From Chloroflexus aurantiacus J-10-fl (lineage in GTDB: Bacteria > Chloroflexota > Chloroflexia > Chloroflexales > Chloroflexaceae), in contig NC_010175.1 of assembly GCF_000018865.1 (NCBI RefSeq), positions 1,922,001 to 1,986,000 on the forward strand: DNA of 64,000 nucleotides, read 5' to 3'. The notes beneath the pieces were generated by a model. That model saw nothing but the letters and a program-made list of their open reading frames with translations. It did not search any database and was not told the DNA's origin. The first letter of the stretch is position 1. The number at the start of each line of letters is the position of its first letter. Of the stretch, positions 1 through 8,504 are shown piece by piece. The position numbers and the translations under genes were made by a program.

Positions 1-1667
1 ATGGGATAGGCGTGGGAACCATTCGTGATGATGATCCTCCGGCAGTACGCTTTGCCACCGGTGATGTTGTCGTTAACGAGAGCGCCGGCCTGGTGACACT
101 AACCGTCACCCTGAGCCGGGCAGCCACTGTACCAGTGAGCGTTGACTACGCAACCATAACCGGCGGAACGGCCCAGCCAGGTGATGGATCGGCACCAACG
201 CACGACTATGTGCCGGTAAGTGGCACTCTGAACTTTGCAGTAGGAGAAACGAGTCGGACCTTCACGATCCAGATACTGAACAACGCGAGCAGCGATCAAC
301 CATTCGAGACGATTCTGGTAAGTTTGAGTAATCCAACCGGTGCGACATTGGGCGATCCGTCTACCACAACTGTCACCATCGTCGATGCGACACCGGTATT
401 GCTAACCCAAGACCCAACGGCATTGCAAACTGCCGGCCCTAACTACACAACCTTCAACTGGAACTTCTACGGCATGAATGAAGGTGCCTCAATCGTCCGC
501 ATTGACGTACCGTGTGGCGTGAGCGGTCTGTTGGCGGTTGAATTACTCAGCCCGTCGATCAACCCAGCCACTAACTTCACCGATGCTATCCGAGGTGTAG
601 CGGAAAGTACCACCTTTACGCTGTATCGCATGCCGGTTGGCTGGCAGGCCGGTGATGGCTATCCACCAACTGTTGGTACTCTGGTGACCAGTGCCACCTA
701 TCTCCCCAATACTGGCGATGCCACGACCTGGGTTGCTCTACCGGGCATTCCCGGTACGACCCCGTGCGGAGTCTATCTGCTTGTCGCGAGTGTTCCAGAC
801 GATGATACGAATGGATGGGCTGTGCGCAGTGGCTGGAGTGGCAGCGGTACACCTACCGTCGACTTAGATGGCATACCGGGAAGCGGCGACGAGATTGTAC
901 AGAGTATTGTACGCCAAACCCTACGCCATCCACCGGGAACACCGTTCTGTACTACCTTCTTCCAGTATGTAGCACCAGGGCAGAGCAGTGTCGCTTTCCA
1001 CAACTTCGACTTGAACGATGTTGGTAGTGGCTGGGTACGCTACTATCCACCCGGATCAGTCTACGATCCCACCGGACAGAGTGGCGGGATTGCAGGTACC
1101 GCTTCGGCTGATGGACAGTGGAACAACGGCACAACAACAACTCGTGGCGGTGACGTTATCCTTTCACCGCAGCCGGGCTGGTGGCGGATTGTCACCTGCA
1201 CGAACAGCGCTACGAGCGAGAACCACTTCATTCAGGAAGGGCAGACTGGCGTACCCCTCTACCTGAACATCCCACCCACACCTGATGTGGCGTTGCAGGC
1301 ATCATCGGTATCTTCGGTATCAACCGGAAATACGTTCAATCTGGCTGTTGACTATACCAATCAGGCAAGTGGCATTACCGCCGGCGCCGCCCGTGATTTC
1401 CAGATCACAATCACCTTGCCGAATGGGATCAGCTTTGATAGCGGTGCCTGTGCAGGAACCCCTGGTACGTGCACCATTAGCGGTCAGACGATGACTATTG
1501 ATATTGGCTTGCTGGCAGCGGGTTCAGGCAACACCTTCAGTATACCGCTGGTTGCCGGTGCAAATCCGGTGGGGGCAAGCCCAATCACGGTACAGGCGAC
1601 GGCCACTGACCAGAGTGGTCAGCCGTATCAATGGCAAGACTATGTGATTGTGCGGATTGTACCGTGA
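1..1667 (+). CDS. Secreted Calx-beta domain protein, 5' end outside window
   Basis: The frame is open from base 3 to the TGA at 1665-1667, so the gene starts upstream of the window. The visible part has about 555 residues. The first codons (GIGVGTIRDDD) look like the last strand of one Calx-beta repeat. A full Calx-beta repeat follows at about residues 15-130, with NESAG, a DYVPVSGTL stretch and a closing TVTIVD. The middle (about 140-420) is rich in aromatic and Thr/Gly residues and is unrecognised. The last about 120 residues look like a DUF11/adhesin-type beta sandwich (TITLPNGISF, a Cys pair in GACAGTPGTC). Calx-beta repeats bind calcium in extracellular adhesion proteins, so a surface or secreted role is inferred. 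No sorting tail or membrane anchor is seen at the C-terminus. Confidence 0.8.
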   Translation, partial: GIGVGTIRDDDPPAVRFATGDVVVNESAGLVTLTVTLSRAATVPVSVDYATITGGTAQPGDGSAPTHDYVPVSGTLNFAVGETSRTFTIQILNNASSDQPFETILVSLSNPTGATLGDPSTTTVTIVDATPVLLTQDPTALQTAGPNYTTFNWNFYGMNEGASIVRIDVPCGVSGLLAVELLSPSINPATNFTDAIRGVAESTTFTLYRMPVGWQAGDGYPPTVGTLVTSATYLPNTGDATTWVALPGIPGTTPCGVYLLVASVPDDDTNGWAVRSGWSGSGTPTVDLDGIPGSGDEIVQSIVRQTLRHPPGTPFCTTFFQYVAPGQSSVAFHNFDLNDVGSGWVRYYPPGSVYDPTGQSGGIAGTASADGQWNNGTTTTRGGDVILSPQPGWWRIVTCTNSATSENHFIQEGQTGVPLYLNIPPTPDVALQASSVSSVSTGNTFNLAVDYTNQASGITAGAARDFQITITLPNGISFDSGACAGTPGTCTISGQTMTIDIGLLAAGSGNTFSIPLVAGANPVGASPITVQATATDQSGQPYQWQDYVIVRIVP

Positions 1668-2230
1668 TGACGGAGGCTGAATTATCGGCCATAATGTCGT
1701 AAAGCGTGGGTTACAACCTGTTCATCATCAGGCGGGCCAACGCCCTACCCAACCGTATGCAACCCTCTCCAGAACTATGTAAGGGCACGAGCGACAACCA
1801 CGCTTCGTTATCTCAGAACAGCCTGGCACCAGTGATAGGGCGATCTGCGGATATCCGCTACATCCGCGAAAATCCGTGGGGATCATCTGCAGAACACGGA
1901 TGCACGCGGGTCTGACAGATATACGCGGATGGGCTATCTGCATGGGATATCCTTACCTGACGATACCCTCGGGATGCTATGGATTGAGATAGGATTGCAA
2001 ACTCACCTGGCTTCATTCGGGCTGAAGCCCTGTTGCACGCCGGGCAAGTCGCCACGGAGCCATGAAATCTTGACTGACAATGTGCACCATGCGGGTGCGT
2101 AAGTAAGTACTGGAGCACTGTCAGGTGTTACCAGTCATCACCGGCAGTTGCGCTCAGGGGCAGCGCCAGGGTGAGGAATGATGCGCAAGAGGTGGTGGTA
2201 CGCGACACGCCTGCACTGAGGGCGAGAACT

Positions 2231-2340
2231 CCCGGTGCAGGATGGTGCTTACTGTCGCGTGCTGGGTGATACACTGCTGGCAGCAGGTACAACACGCTGG
2301 CGCAGGTAGTGAAGCGCGCCGGAGGCGCGTGCTCACAGGG
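2231..2340 (+). repeat. Dispersed repeat family C, copy 1
   Basis: This is about 110 bp matching 2870-2992 at most positions. Shared words include TGATACACTGCTGGCAGCAG and a GTGAAGCGCGCCGGAGGCGCG tail that forms a small GC-rich palindrome. More diverged or partial copies lie near 4640-4707 and 4808-4922. Non-coding. Confidence 0.65.
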
Positions 2341-2418
2341 GATGCAGACACGAACCCACCCGCTCCCGCTAGCTATGCATTACTCACATGTCACGCTGCA
2401 TTAGGCCGGGCTGCAAGT

Positions 2419-2450
2419 GCTTTCCGTGGCGCAGGCTTTCCGTGGCGCAG
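2419..2450 (+). repeat. 16-bp unit repeated twice in tandem
   Basis: GCTTTCCGTGGCGCAG occurs twice head to tail. It is followed by a short palindrome (GCAGGCT, 3-nt gap, AGCCTGC). It lies between two family C copies. Confidence 0.6.
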
Positions 2451-2639
2451 GCTTCCAGCCTGCGTGGAGGTATTCCTCTCAACCGCCGTCAGGTACTGGC
2501 CGTGGCCGCTGGTGCGCAGGCACGAACCTGGTACAACCAAACGTCTACGCACAGGTAGCTCATGCATGCCGGACCGACTCGATGATCGGCACGAGCACAT
2601 TCAGCACCCTCGTGACCAGGATGGGCAACGGTATGCCAC

Positions 2640-2800
2640 GCGCCGGATCGTGAGTACGGCTGGTGCGGCAGCATGGCTGCCGCACTCCAAACTGTGCGAC
2701 ACGCGCATAACGAGCGGGTACGGCAATCCATCCAGCCCAGCAGTGCCGGCACGGCTGGAGCGGCGCACTACCACCGGGCCAGTTGTCCACAACAGCACCC
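2640..2800 (+). repeat. Dispersed palindromic repeat family B, copy
   Basis: The core GCGGCAGCATGGCTGCCGC (2664-2682) folds into an 8-bp stem with an ATG loop. Related cores occur near 25500, 26040, 26310, 27085, 29095 (reverse) and 29780. Flanking sequence is also partly conserved, for example a CAAAC(T/C) word just after the core. Confidence 0.6.
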
Positions 2801-2869
2801 ATGGTGATCATGCCTGCTGATACGCACGTGGTTGAAACCAGGTATGGGTAATGCATAGCCCGCTGGGAG

Positions 2870-2992
2870 CGGGAACCGCCGGTGCTGGATGGCGCATGCT
2901 GTCGCGTGCTGGATGATACACTGCTGGCAGCAGGTACAGCACGCTGTTGCAAGTGCTGAAGCGCACCTCCGGTGCGCGCTCCCAGGATGTCT
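2870..2992 (+). repeat. Dispersed repeat family C, copy 2
   Basis: Direct copy of 2231-2340. The GC-rich palindrome is altered to GCGCACCTCCGGTGCGCGC, a compensated change that keeps the fold. This suggests the structure, not the exact sequence, is what has been kept. Confidence 0.6.
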
Positions 2993-3300
2993 GCCGGCGC
3001 TGGCGCATCGCGATGGTATCGCTCATGGGATCAGCTAAGAGTAACGGTAGATAGCGTGCGATGACGTTTACGACACCAGATTTGACACGAAAACTCTTCT
3101 AGGTGACGACTGCAAAGGTTGCCTGACAGGTATTCCCGTATCGCGAACTGGCATTACTCTGCGAATTACCGCGCGTTGGATCGATAGCTTGCCCACAAAG
3201 GCGTTCTAGTTTATGCTCCCGATTTGTAGACAATCTCCCCATCAGGGTGGTACGATAGAGCACAGCGCATATCTCATGACTGCAACAGGAGAACAAACCG

Positions 3301-4467
3301 ATGTTTCCACTTGTTACCATTACCGGTGAGCCATTTGAGCGTGGTCAGCAGTACGGGGCAGCGACGGCAGCACTCATTCGCCACAGCATTGCCAGCTATG
3401 CCCGCTTGTTTGCGTATCGGCGCGGAATGGATTGGGAAGCGGTTCAGCAGGCAGCTCTGGCTTATGAACCACTGTTGCATGATGTAGCGCCTGATTTACT
3501 CACCGAGATGCGAGGGATTGCAGTGGGTGCCAGTCGCACTCTGGCTGAGATCATTGCGTTGAATGTGCGTACCGAGTTGCTGGCCGGTGTCGGGGTTGGT
3601 TTTCATCATCCTGAAGCAGCGGCTGCGCTGGCCCGCAATCGAGCGGCGGGGGTTCCCCAACATCAAGAGCAACTACCAGCAACACCGGCGACCGGCAGTG
3701 ATGATGGTGAATGCACCACCGCTGCGGCTAGCCCACCGGCCACCGCAAATGGTCGCGTCTGGCTGGCCCAAACCTGGGACTGGCAGGGTGATCAGCGTGC
3801 CGCCTGTGTCTTGTTGCGCGTGAGCGGTCCTGACACACCTACACTGCTGACGCTCACCGAAGCAGGGATGGTAGCGAAAATTGGTCTCAATGAAGCCGGG
3901 ATTGCTGTTGGCCTTAATCTGCTCCGTTCACGCGCTGACGGTCAACAGCAGGGAATGCCGGTTCACGTCCTGTTGCGGCAGATGCTACAGTCAACTGATA
4001 CCGTAACAGCGCGCCGTCTGGTCAGTCAAATCCCAGCAGCCGGTTCATCGTGTATTACGCTGGCCGGTGCCGATGGTGAACTGGTTGCGCTAGAGTTGAC
4101 CCCTACCGGTATTGCTGAAATACCTGCTCAAGAAGGACTGCTGGCGCACGCCAATCACTGCCTCGACGGAGGAACTGCCGCCGGTGAATGCCCGTTGGAA
4201 CCAACCTCAACGACGAGAGAACGGTATGGACGAGCGTGGGAACTCTTGCACGCTGCGGCGGGCCAGATTGATCTGGATGTATTACAGGTAATTCTTCGCG
4301 ATCACGACGGTGCGCCCCGCTGTATCTGCCGACACCCCGATCCGCGCGTGGCAGCGGTTGATCGCAACGAGAGCGTTTGTGGTGTCATCATTGATCTTCG
4401 CGGGCGTACAATGCACGTTGCCGCGAATATTCCCTGTCAGGCGCCGTTTGTGCCGTTCATGCTTTGA
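3301..4467 (+). CDS. Peptidase C45 / acyl-CoA:6-APA acyltransferase-like hydrolase
   Basis: This 388-residue protein belongs to the C45 family of N-terminal nucleophile (Ntn) hydrolases. Its best-known member is fungal acyl-CoA:6-aminopenicillanate acyltransferase, but bacterial members are mostly of unknown substrate. The N-terminal ITGEPFERGQQYG is the family entry motif. The likely self-cleavage nucleophile is Cys138 in DDGECTTAAA, followed by ANGRVWLAQTWDWQ, the characteristic strand after the nucleophile. The start ATG at 3301 follows CAACAGGAGAAC. An insertion at about residues 110-135 (Gln/Pro/Thr-rich) precedes the cleavage site and may be the linker removed on maturation. It stands alone, with repeat-filled DNA on both sides. 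No signal peptide, so a cytoplasmic amidohydrolase is likely. Confidence 0.85.
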   Translation: MFPLVTITGEPFERGQQYGAATAALIRHSIASYARLFAYRRGMDWEAVQQAALAYEPLLHDVAPDLLTEMRGIAVGASRTLAEIIALNVRTELLAGVGVGFHHPEAAAALARNRAAGVPQHQEQLPATPATGSDDGECTTAAASPPATANGRVWLAQTWDWQGDQRAACVLLRVSGPDTPTLLTLTEAGMVAKIGLNEAGIAVGLNLLRSRADGQQQGMPVHVLLRQMLQSTDTVTARRLVSQIPAAGSSCITLAGADGELVALELTPTGIAEIPAQEGLLAHANHCLDGGTAAGECPLEPTSTTRERYGRAWELLHAAAGQIDLDVLQVILRDHDGAPRCICRHPDPRVAAVDRNESVCGVIIDLRGRTMHVAANIPCQAPFVPFML

Positions 4468-4470
4468 GGA

Positions 4471-4612
4471 GATAAAAGGTAGAAGATAGGAGATAGAAGA
4501 TAGGAGATAGAAGATAGGAGATAGGAGATAGAAGATAGGAGATAGAAGAATAGAAGATAGGAGATAGAAGATAGGAGATAGAAGATAGGAGATAGGAGAT
4601 AGGAGATAGAAA
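4471..4612 (+). repeat. Heptanucleotide microsatellite GATAGAA/GATAGGA
   Basis: About 140 bp of imperfect 7-bp units, GATAGAA and GATAGGA, mostly alternating as a 14-bp double unit and purine-rich on the plus strand. It begins within ten bases of the stop of the C45-family gene. It is non-coding. The minus-strand reading (Tyr-Leu-Leu-Ser repeats) is a by-product. Confidence 0.85.
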
Positions 4613-5390
4613 GTGAGAAAGTAGTGGGGAGCTGCAATCTGTGCGGCACGGGTGTTGGGGACGTTACAGGTAGTGAAGCACGCCGGAGGCGCGCGCTCCC
4701 AGGATGGCTGCTGAGGCTTCCCACGACGATGGATCGCTCAAGAATGAGTGAGAGTCAGAGATACTGCGTGCAATAGTGGATGCGAAACGCCCCCACCCGC
4801 ACCTGCCACCGGTGCCGGATGGCCCTCGCTGTCGCTCGCTGATGCAGCGGTGCGCTACGCCGTTGGCAGGGGGCACACGGAGCGTTGCAGATGGTGAAGC
4901 GAGGGAGGCGCGCGCTCAAGATAGCTGCCAGGGTGGACGAACCACGCTGGAGCGCTTAAGGGTGGAGCGTGACGGTAGATTGTTGGTCACGATTTTTATC
5001 AAACCCGGTTTGATATGCCACCTACTGTGCAAGGCAACATCCGTTACCTTTTCATGCCATACCTGGTACCGGTGCACGATAGCGGCTGATCGACAATCTG
5101 GAGCAGCCTTTCAGGTACGGAGCAAAGCAGGGTTTGCAAGTGTGGCTTCCACCCTTCATAACAAACGTGGTGGGCAAGAGGCAGGAAAATTATCTGGCGT
5201 AGTGTTCTGTTCCTGAAGATGATGGAACTGACAGAGGTTCGGCAGCCGTTCATACCTGTCGGCAATCGCTTGTGATTGATGATACAATAGATGGCGATTA
5301 TCGGCTATCGTCTATCGGCAACAGGTATTGCCAGTCGCACCTCGGATGAGGGTCGAAGCAACCGACGGCACATGCTACCAGGGACAACTC
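4613..5390. other. Intergenic region with partial family C repeats
   Basis: No gene is supported. Family C fragments lie at about 4640-4707 and 4808-4922. A TATCAAACCCGGTTTGATATG palindrome near 4997-5019 resembles the ATCAAATCTGGT end motif seen elsewhere. The rest up to trpC has no recognisable feature. Confidence 0.5.
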
Positions 5391-6203
5391 ATGAGCGAAC
5401 CAACCATTCTGGAACAGATATTAGCCCACAAACGAGTGGAAGTACGTCGTCAACAAGCCAAAATTCCCCTTGCTGCTCTGCATGACCGGATTCGGCATGC
5501 GCCACCGATTCGTGATTTCGCCGCTGCACTACGCCGGGGGCCGGCAACGGCCCTCATTGCTGAGGTCAAGAAGGCCTCACCCAGTCGTGGTGTGTTGCTG
5601 GCCAACTTCGACCATCTGGCCCTGGCCCGTACCTACGTGGCCAACGGCGCGGCGGCATTGTCGGTATTGACCGATCAGCGATTCTTTCAGGGGAGCCTGA
5701 CCTACCTGGCCGGTATTCGTGCGCTGCCCGACATTCAGGCAGCAGGCACACCCTTGCTTCGGAAAGATTTCATCATCGATCCGTACCAGGTCTATGAAGC
5801 GCGCGCCTACGGTGCTGACGCCATTTTGTTAATTGTGGCTGCACTCGATGATCAGACACTGGCTGAACTTTTCACCCTAACCTATGAACTGGGAATGCAT
5901 GCCCTGGTAGAGGTACACACTGTGGCTGAGTTGGAACGAGCACTACGCATCCAACCACCAATCATTGGGGTGAACAACCGTGATCTGCACCGATTCGTGA
6001 CTGACCGCACGACAACCCGGAACATAGCAGATCATCTGCCATCAGGAACGCAACGACCACTGCTAGTCAGTGAGAGCGGTATTTTTACCCCCGACCACGT
6101 CGCCGAGGTGCGGGGCTACGGTGCCGACGCGATCCTGGTCGGAGAGGCATTAGTAACAGCACCGGATATTGGGCTTCAGGTGCGAACGCTAGCGACCGCA
6201 TAA
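5391..6203 (+). CDS. trpC: Indole-3-glycerol phosphate synthase
   Basis: TrpC converts carboxyphenylamino-deoxyribulose phosphate to indole-3-glycerol phosphate, the ring-closing step of tryptophan synthesis, in the cytoplasm. The 270-residue length fits a monofunctional TrpC. Family motifs are present: ILEQILAHKRVEV at the N-terminus, the phosphate/substrate Lys in AEVKKASPSRG, LRKDFIID, GVNNRDL and the phosphate-binding SESGI near the end. The ATG at 5391 (MSEPTILEQ) matches usual TrpC N-termini better than upstream in-frame starts, though its ribosome-binding site is weak. It is not next to other trp genes; trpE, trpS and trpB lie 25-30 kb away. Confidence 0.95.
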   Translation: MSEPTILEQILAHKRVEVRRQQAKIPLAALHDRIRHAPPIRDFAAALRRGPATALIAEVKKASPSRGVLLANFDHLALARTYVANGAAALSVLTDQRFFQGSLTYLAGIRALPDIQAAGTPLLRKDFIIDPYQVYEARAYGADAILLIVAALDDQTLAELFTLTYELGMHALVEVHTVAELERALRIQPPIIGVNNRDLHRFVTDRTTTRNIADHLPSGTQRPLLVSESGIFTPDHVAEVRGYGADAILVGEALVTAPDIGLQVRTLATA

Positions 6204-6221
6204 CAGCAAGGAGTGTTTACT

Positions 6222-6608
6222 GTGCGACGATGTCCTGCCTGTGGGTACCCTGTTACCGGTACAGAACGATTTTGTCCGGCCTGTGGTCACGGGTTGTCCT
6301 CAATCGAGAGCAACATAACACCGGCTATTGACACAACGACCCCGCTAATGCCGGCCCAAAACAGCCGACTGGCCATTGCCAGCCTCATCTGTGGAGTGAT
6401 GACCTGGATTCTCTTTTTTGTCCCGTTATTTCTGGCCATTCCGGCTGTCATTTGCGGCCACCTGGGGCACAGAGCAGTTCAGCGCGGGAACGGTATCGTC
6501 ACCGGTAAGGGGATTGCCTTGATCGGAATGGCGTTAGGATATGCGCATCTCGTGCTCACCGGACTGGCACTGTGCGTGCTTTTGATCGTCCTGGTGGTAA
6601 CGGTATAA
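6222..6608 (+). CDS. Zinc-ribbon DUF4190-type membrane protein
   Basis: This small protein (128 residues) starts with a zinc ribbon: CPACGY and CPACGH supply four cysteines within the first 30 residues. A polar linker leads to two hydrophobic stretches at about residues 50-80 and 95-128 that resemble the DUF4190 double-membrane-span module (LAIASLICGV and GIALIGMALGY). I place the start at GTG 6222, because AAGGAG at 6208-6213 sits 8 bases before it and overlaps the alternative GTG at 6213. It begins 18 bases after trpC and is probably co-transcribed. Function unknown. Confidence 0.8.
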   Translation: MRRCPACGYPVTGTERFCPACGHGLSSIESNITPAIDTTTPLMPAQNSRLAIASLICGVMTWILFFVPLFLAIPAVICGHLGHRAVQRGNGIVTGKGIALIGMALGYAHLVLTGLALCVLLIVLVVTV

Positions 6609-6706
6609 ATACAACGACGAGATATAGCTTTATCTCACCACAAAGGCATAGACCGCACGCAGGCTGATCACACATATTGTCAGTTGATAATCCCTTCACA
6701 TAAACA

Positions 6707-6737
6707 ATGAGTGCGGAAGGATTGCTTCCGCACTCAT
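6707..6737. terminator. Strong hairpin between convergent genes
   Basis: A perfect 13-bp stem (6707-6719 with 6725-6737) with a 5-nt loop lies between the stop of the zinc-ribbon gene and the stop of hpf. The minus-strand exit reads TTGTTTATG, a weak U-tract. It probably terminates hpf and may work in both directions. Confidence 0.7.
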
Positions 6738-6786
6738 GTGATTACCCGATACTGAAGAGCACGCTGCATCGGGCTAACGGTTGGTA

Positions 6787-7380
6787 TTAGCCAACTTCGG
6801 GAATAATCACACCATAATTCCCATCACGCCGTCGATACAGCACGCTGACCTGCATCGTTTCGGCATCCTGGAAGACGAAGAAATTGTGACCGAGCAATTC
6901 CATCTGCTCAATCGCATCATCAACGAACATCGGGCGGAGACGGAACGTTTTGGTGCGAATCACCCTGGCCTCTGATCCAACCTCAGTTGGGGTGGCAAGA
7001 GCTGCCGCTTCTGCCTCGGCGATAGCAACCTCTTCCGCCGGGGTTAACCCATTGGGAGCGCGCCGTTGTTCACGGCTTCGCCGCCAATACTTGTCTTTGT
7101 AGCGCGCAATCTGGCGTTGAAGCACCTCCTGTACTTCATCAATCGCGGCATAGAGGTCGGGTGCGCGCTCTTCGGCACGCAGAATTACGCCGTGCTCGGC
7201 AACCAGTGTCGTCTGCACACGATAGACCTCACCGGCATTGCGTTGTTGTTCGTGTTGGACTTCGACAGTGATACTGGTAATGCCGTGAAGATAGCGCTCA
7301 AGTTTCGAGAGCTTCTCTTCGATGTGTGCCCGCTGACGATCCGAGATTTTGCCGTTGCGGCTCTTGATGGTCAGTTCCAT
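6787..7380 (-). CDS. hpf: Ribosome hibernation promoting factor, long form
   Basis: Long-form HPF dimerises 70S ribosomes into inactive 100S particles in stationary phase. The 197-residue protein has the N-terminal HPF/RaiA fold (residues about 1-105, MELTIKSRNGKISDRQ, then EVYRVQTTLVAEHG and a DLYAAIDEV helix). A charged linker follows, then the C-terminal dimerisation domain (about 140-197, VIRTKTFRLRPMFVDDAIEQM). The ATG at 7378-7380 has GGAGGAG 4 bases upstream, so the longer reading to 7413 is unnecessary. A hairpin with a U-run lies 50 bases upstream (7430-7475) and could be a leader attenuator. Confidence 0.95.
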   Translation of the reverse strand: MELTIKSRNGKISDRQRAHIEEKLSKLERYLHGITSITVEVQHEQQRNAGEVYRVQTTLVAEHGVILRAEERAPDLYAAIDEVQEVLQRQIARYKDKYWRRSREQRRAPNGLTPAEEVAIAEAEAAALATPTEVGSEARVIRTKTFRLRPMFVDDAIEQMELLGHNFFVFQDAETMQVSVLYRRRDGNYGVIIPEVG

Positions 7381-7429
7381 CGGTCTCCTCCATCCGCTGT
7401 TGCCCACCTTCAACAGGGGGCGGGGCGAT

Positions 7430-7475
7430 AAAAAACAACCCGGCCCCCGCCATTGAGCACGGCGAGGACCGAGCT
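7430..7475 (-). terminator. Rho-independent terminator or hpf leader attenuator
   Basis: On the minus strand a 15-bp stem with G-U pairs (7461-7475 with 7437-7451, 9-nt loop) is followed by TTTTTT at 7435-7430. It can end the metallo-hydrolase transcript, whose last stop is at 7662. If the hpf promoter lies at 7591-7619, it would also act as an attenuator inside the hpf leader. Confidence 0.75.
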
Positions 7476-7590
7476 ATTTCTCAAAAGGCAATGGTTTGCG
7501 AAATTGTCAGGCCGACCTGAAGGGTCATAGTGCCTCGCTTCCAGCAAAATCGCTACTACGATGTAGCTCCAACGTCGCAACCTTTCTCGT

Positions 7591-7619
7591 ATTCTACTAC
7601 GCCACTAGCCGTCACGCAA
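7591..7619 (-). promoter_or_regulatory. Possible hpf promoter
   Basis: Minus-strand TTGCGT (7619-7614) and TAGAAT (7596-7591) are separated by 17 bp. The -35 match is weak. If used, it gives a 5' leader of about 200 nt that contains the 7430-7475 hairpin. Confidence 0.35.
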
Positions 7620-7661
7620 GACACGAACAGTGAGAAACTGTTTACCATGCGATATATTTAC

Positions 7662-8504
7662 TCACACTACCAGTTCCATCCCTTCTGCAGCAGCGATCAA
7701 TTGCAGCGGGCTACCTTGCGCAGCTAACATCTGCCGGAAGTGAGCAACAATCGCATCAAGTTCATCATCGGTGCGCATCGGGGCGTGATGAAACAGCAAC
7801 AGGCGCTCAACGTCAGCAGCCTGGGCCATCTCAATAGCATCTTCAACCCGGCTATGACCGTAATCCTCTACCTGCTCATCCCGCAAATAGGGAGCACTGT
7901 GAATAAGGACATTGGCTTGTTTGGCAAAGGCAATCGCGGCTTCACGAATACCACGCTCACTATACCGGACATCGGTGATGTAGACCAAAGCCCGCCCACC
8001 TTCTTCCAGGCGGTAAGCCCAGATTGGTGAATGAGGGCGATATGATAGGGGCATTGCCCGAATAGTGAGTTGACCAACGATGAATGGTTCAGTTGAGATG
8101 GGGGTAAATCGATGGGTAGCACCGATATGAGCCAGTCCAAACACAGGTGAATAGACTGGCGAGAGCATGCCATCGTAGACCATTTGCAGGGAACCACGAG
8201 TGCTATCGGGGCCGTAGATATCGAGGCGGTTGCCGGGAATGTGAACAACGCCGGGGAAAGGCAGGCCGAGGATATGATCCCAGTAGGTATGGCTGATCAA
8301 CAGAGTCAGTGTGCCACGACCACGACCGAATTCACCCTGCATCAACTCATCACCCAGCATGCAGAAGCCAGTTCCAGTATCAAGCACAATGAGTTCACCG
8401 TGTTCACCGGTAACTGAGGTACAACAGGTATTACCGCCATAGCGCAACATCGCTGCATTCGGTGTCGGTACATACCCCCGTACTCCCCAGAAACGAACCT
8501 TCAT
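7662..8504 (-). CDS. MBL-fold metallo-hydrolase with altered zinc motif
   Basis: This 280-residue protein has the metallo-beta-lactamase fold of the phosphodiesterase-like group: FWGVRG at the start, RYGGNT, LDTGTG, then the metal motif. The usual HxHxDH reads HTYWDH (His72, Tyr74, Asp76, His77), so the second His ligand is replaced by Tyr. It is the downstream partner of the next gene; its ATG overlaps that gene's TGA (ATGA), and the two are clearly paralogous. The ATG is preceded by GAGGAAGCC. A C-terminal ADVERLLLFHHAP, matching the paralog's VRQLILFHHDP, keeps the distal His. The missing ligand may lower or change metal use. Substrate unknown. Confidence 0.85.
   Translation of the reverse strand: MKVRFWGVRGYVPTPNAAMLRYGGNTCCTSVTGEHGELIVLDTGTGFCMLGDELMQGEFGRGRGTLTLLISHTYWDHILGLPFPGVVHIPGNRLDIYGPDSTRGSLQMVYDGMLSPVYSPVFGLAHIGATHRFTPISTEPFIVGQLTIRAMPLSYRPHSPIWAYRLEEGGRALVYITDVRYSERGIREAAIAFAKQANVLIHSAPYLRDEQVEDYGHSRVEDAIEMAQAADVERLLLFHHAPMRTDDELDAIVAHFRQMLAAQGSPLQLIAAAEGMELVV

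Larger units (their letters stand above)
1668..3300. other. Gene-free, repeat-rich intergenic region
   Basis: I see no convincing gene in these 1.6 kb. The longest open frames lack ribosome-binding sites and run through repeats. It holds a decayed fragment of repeat family A near 1838-1945 (alternating CGGAT/ATCCGC words), two copies of repeat family C, one copy of the palindromic family B near 2640-2800, and a TATCAAATCTGGT-like end motif near 3073. Confidence 0.6.

Noticed and set aside
2242-2820. A 192-residue open frame in the first intergenic region
   Set aside because: It runs through repeat families B and C, shows no domain pattern and has no ribosome-binding site.
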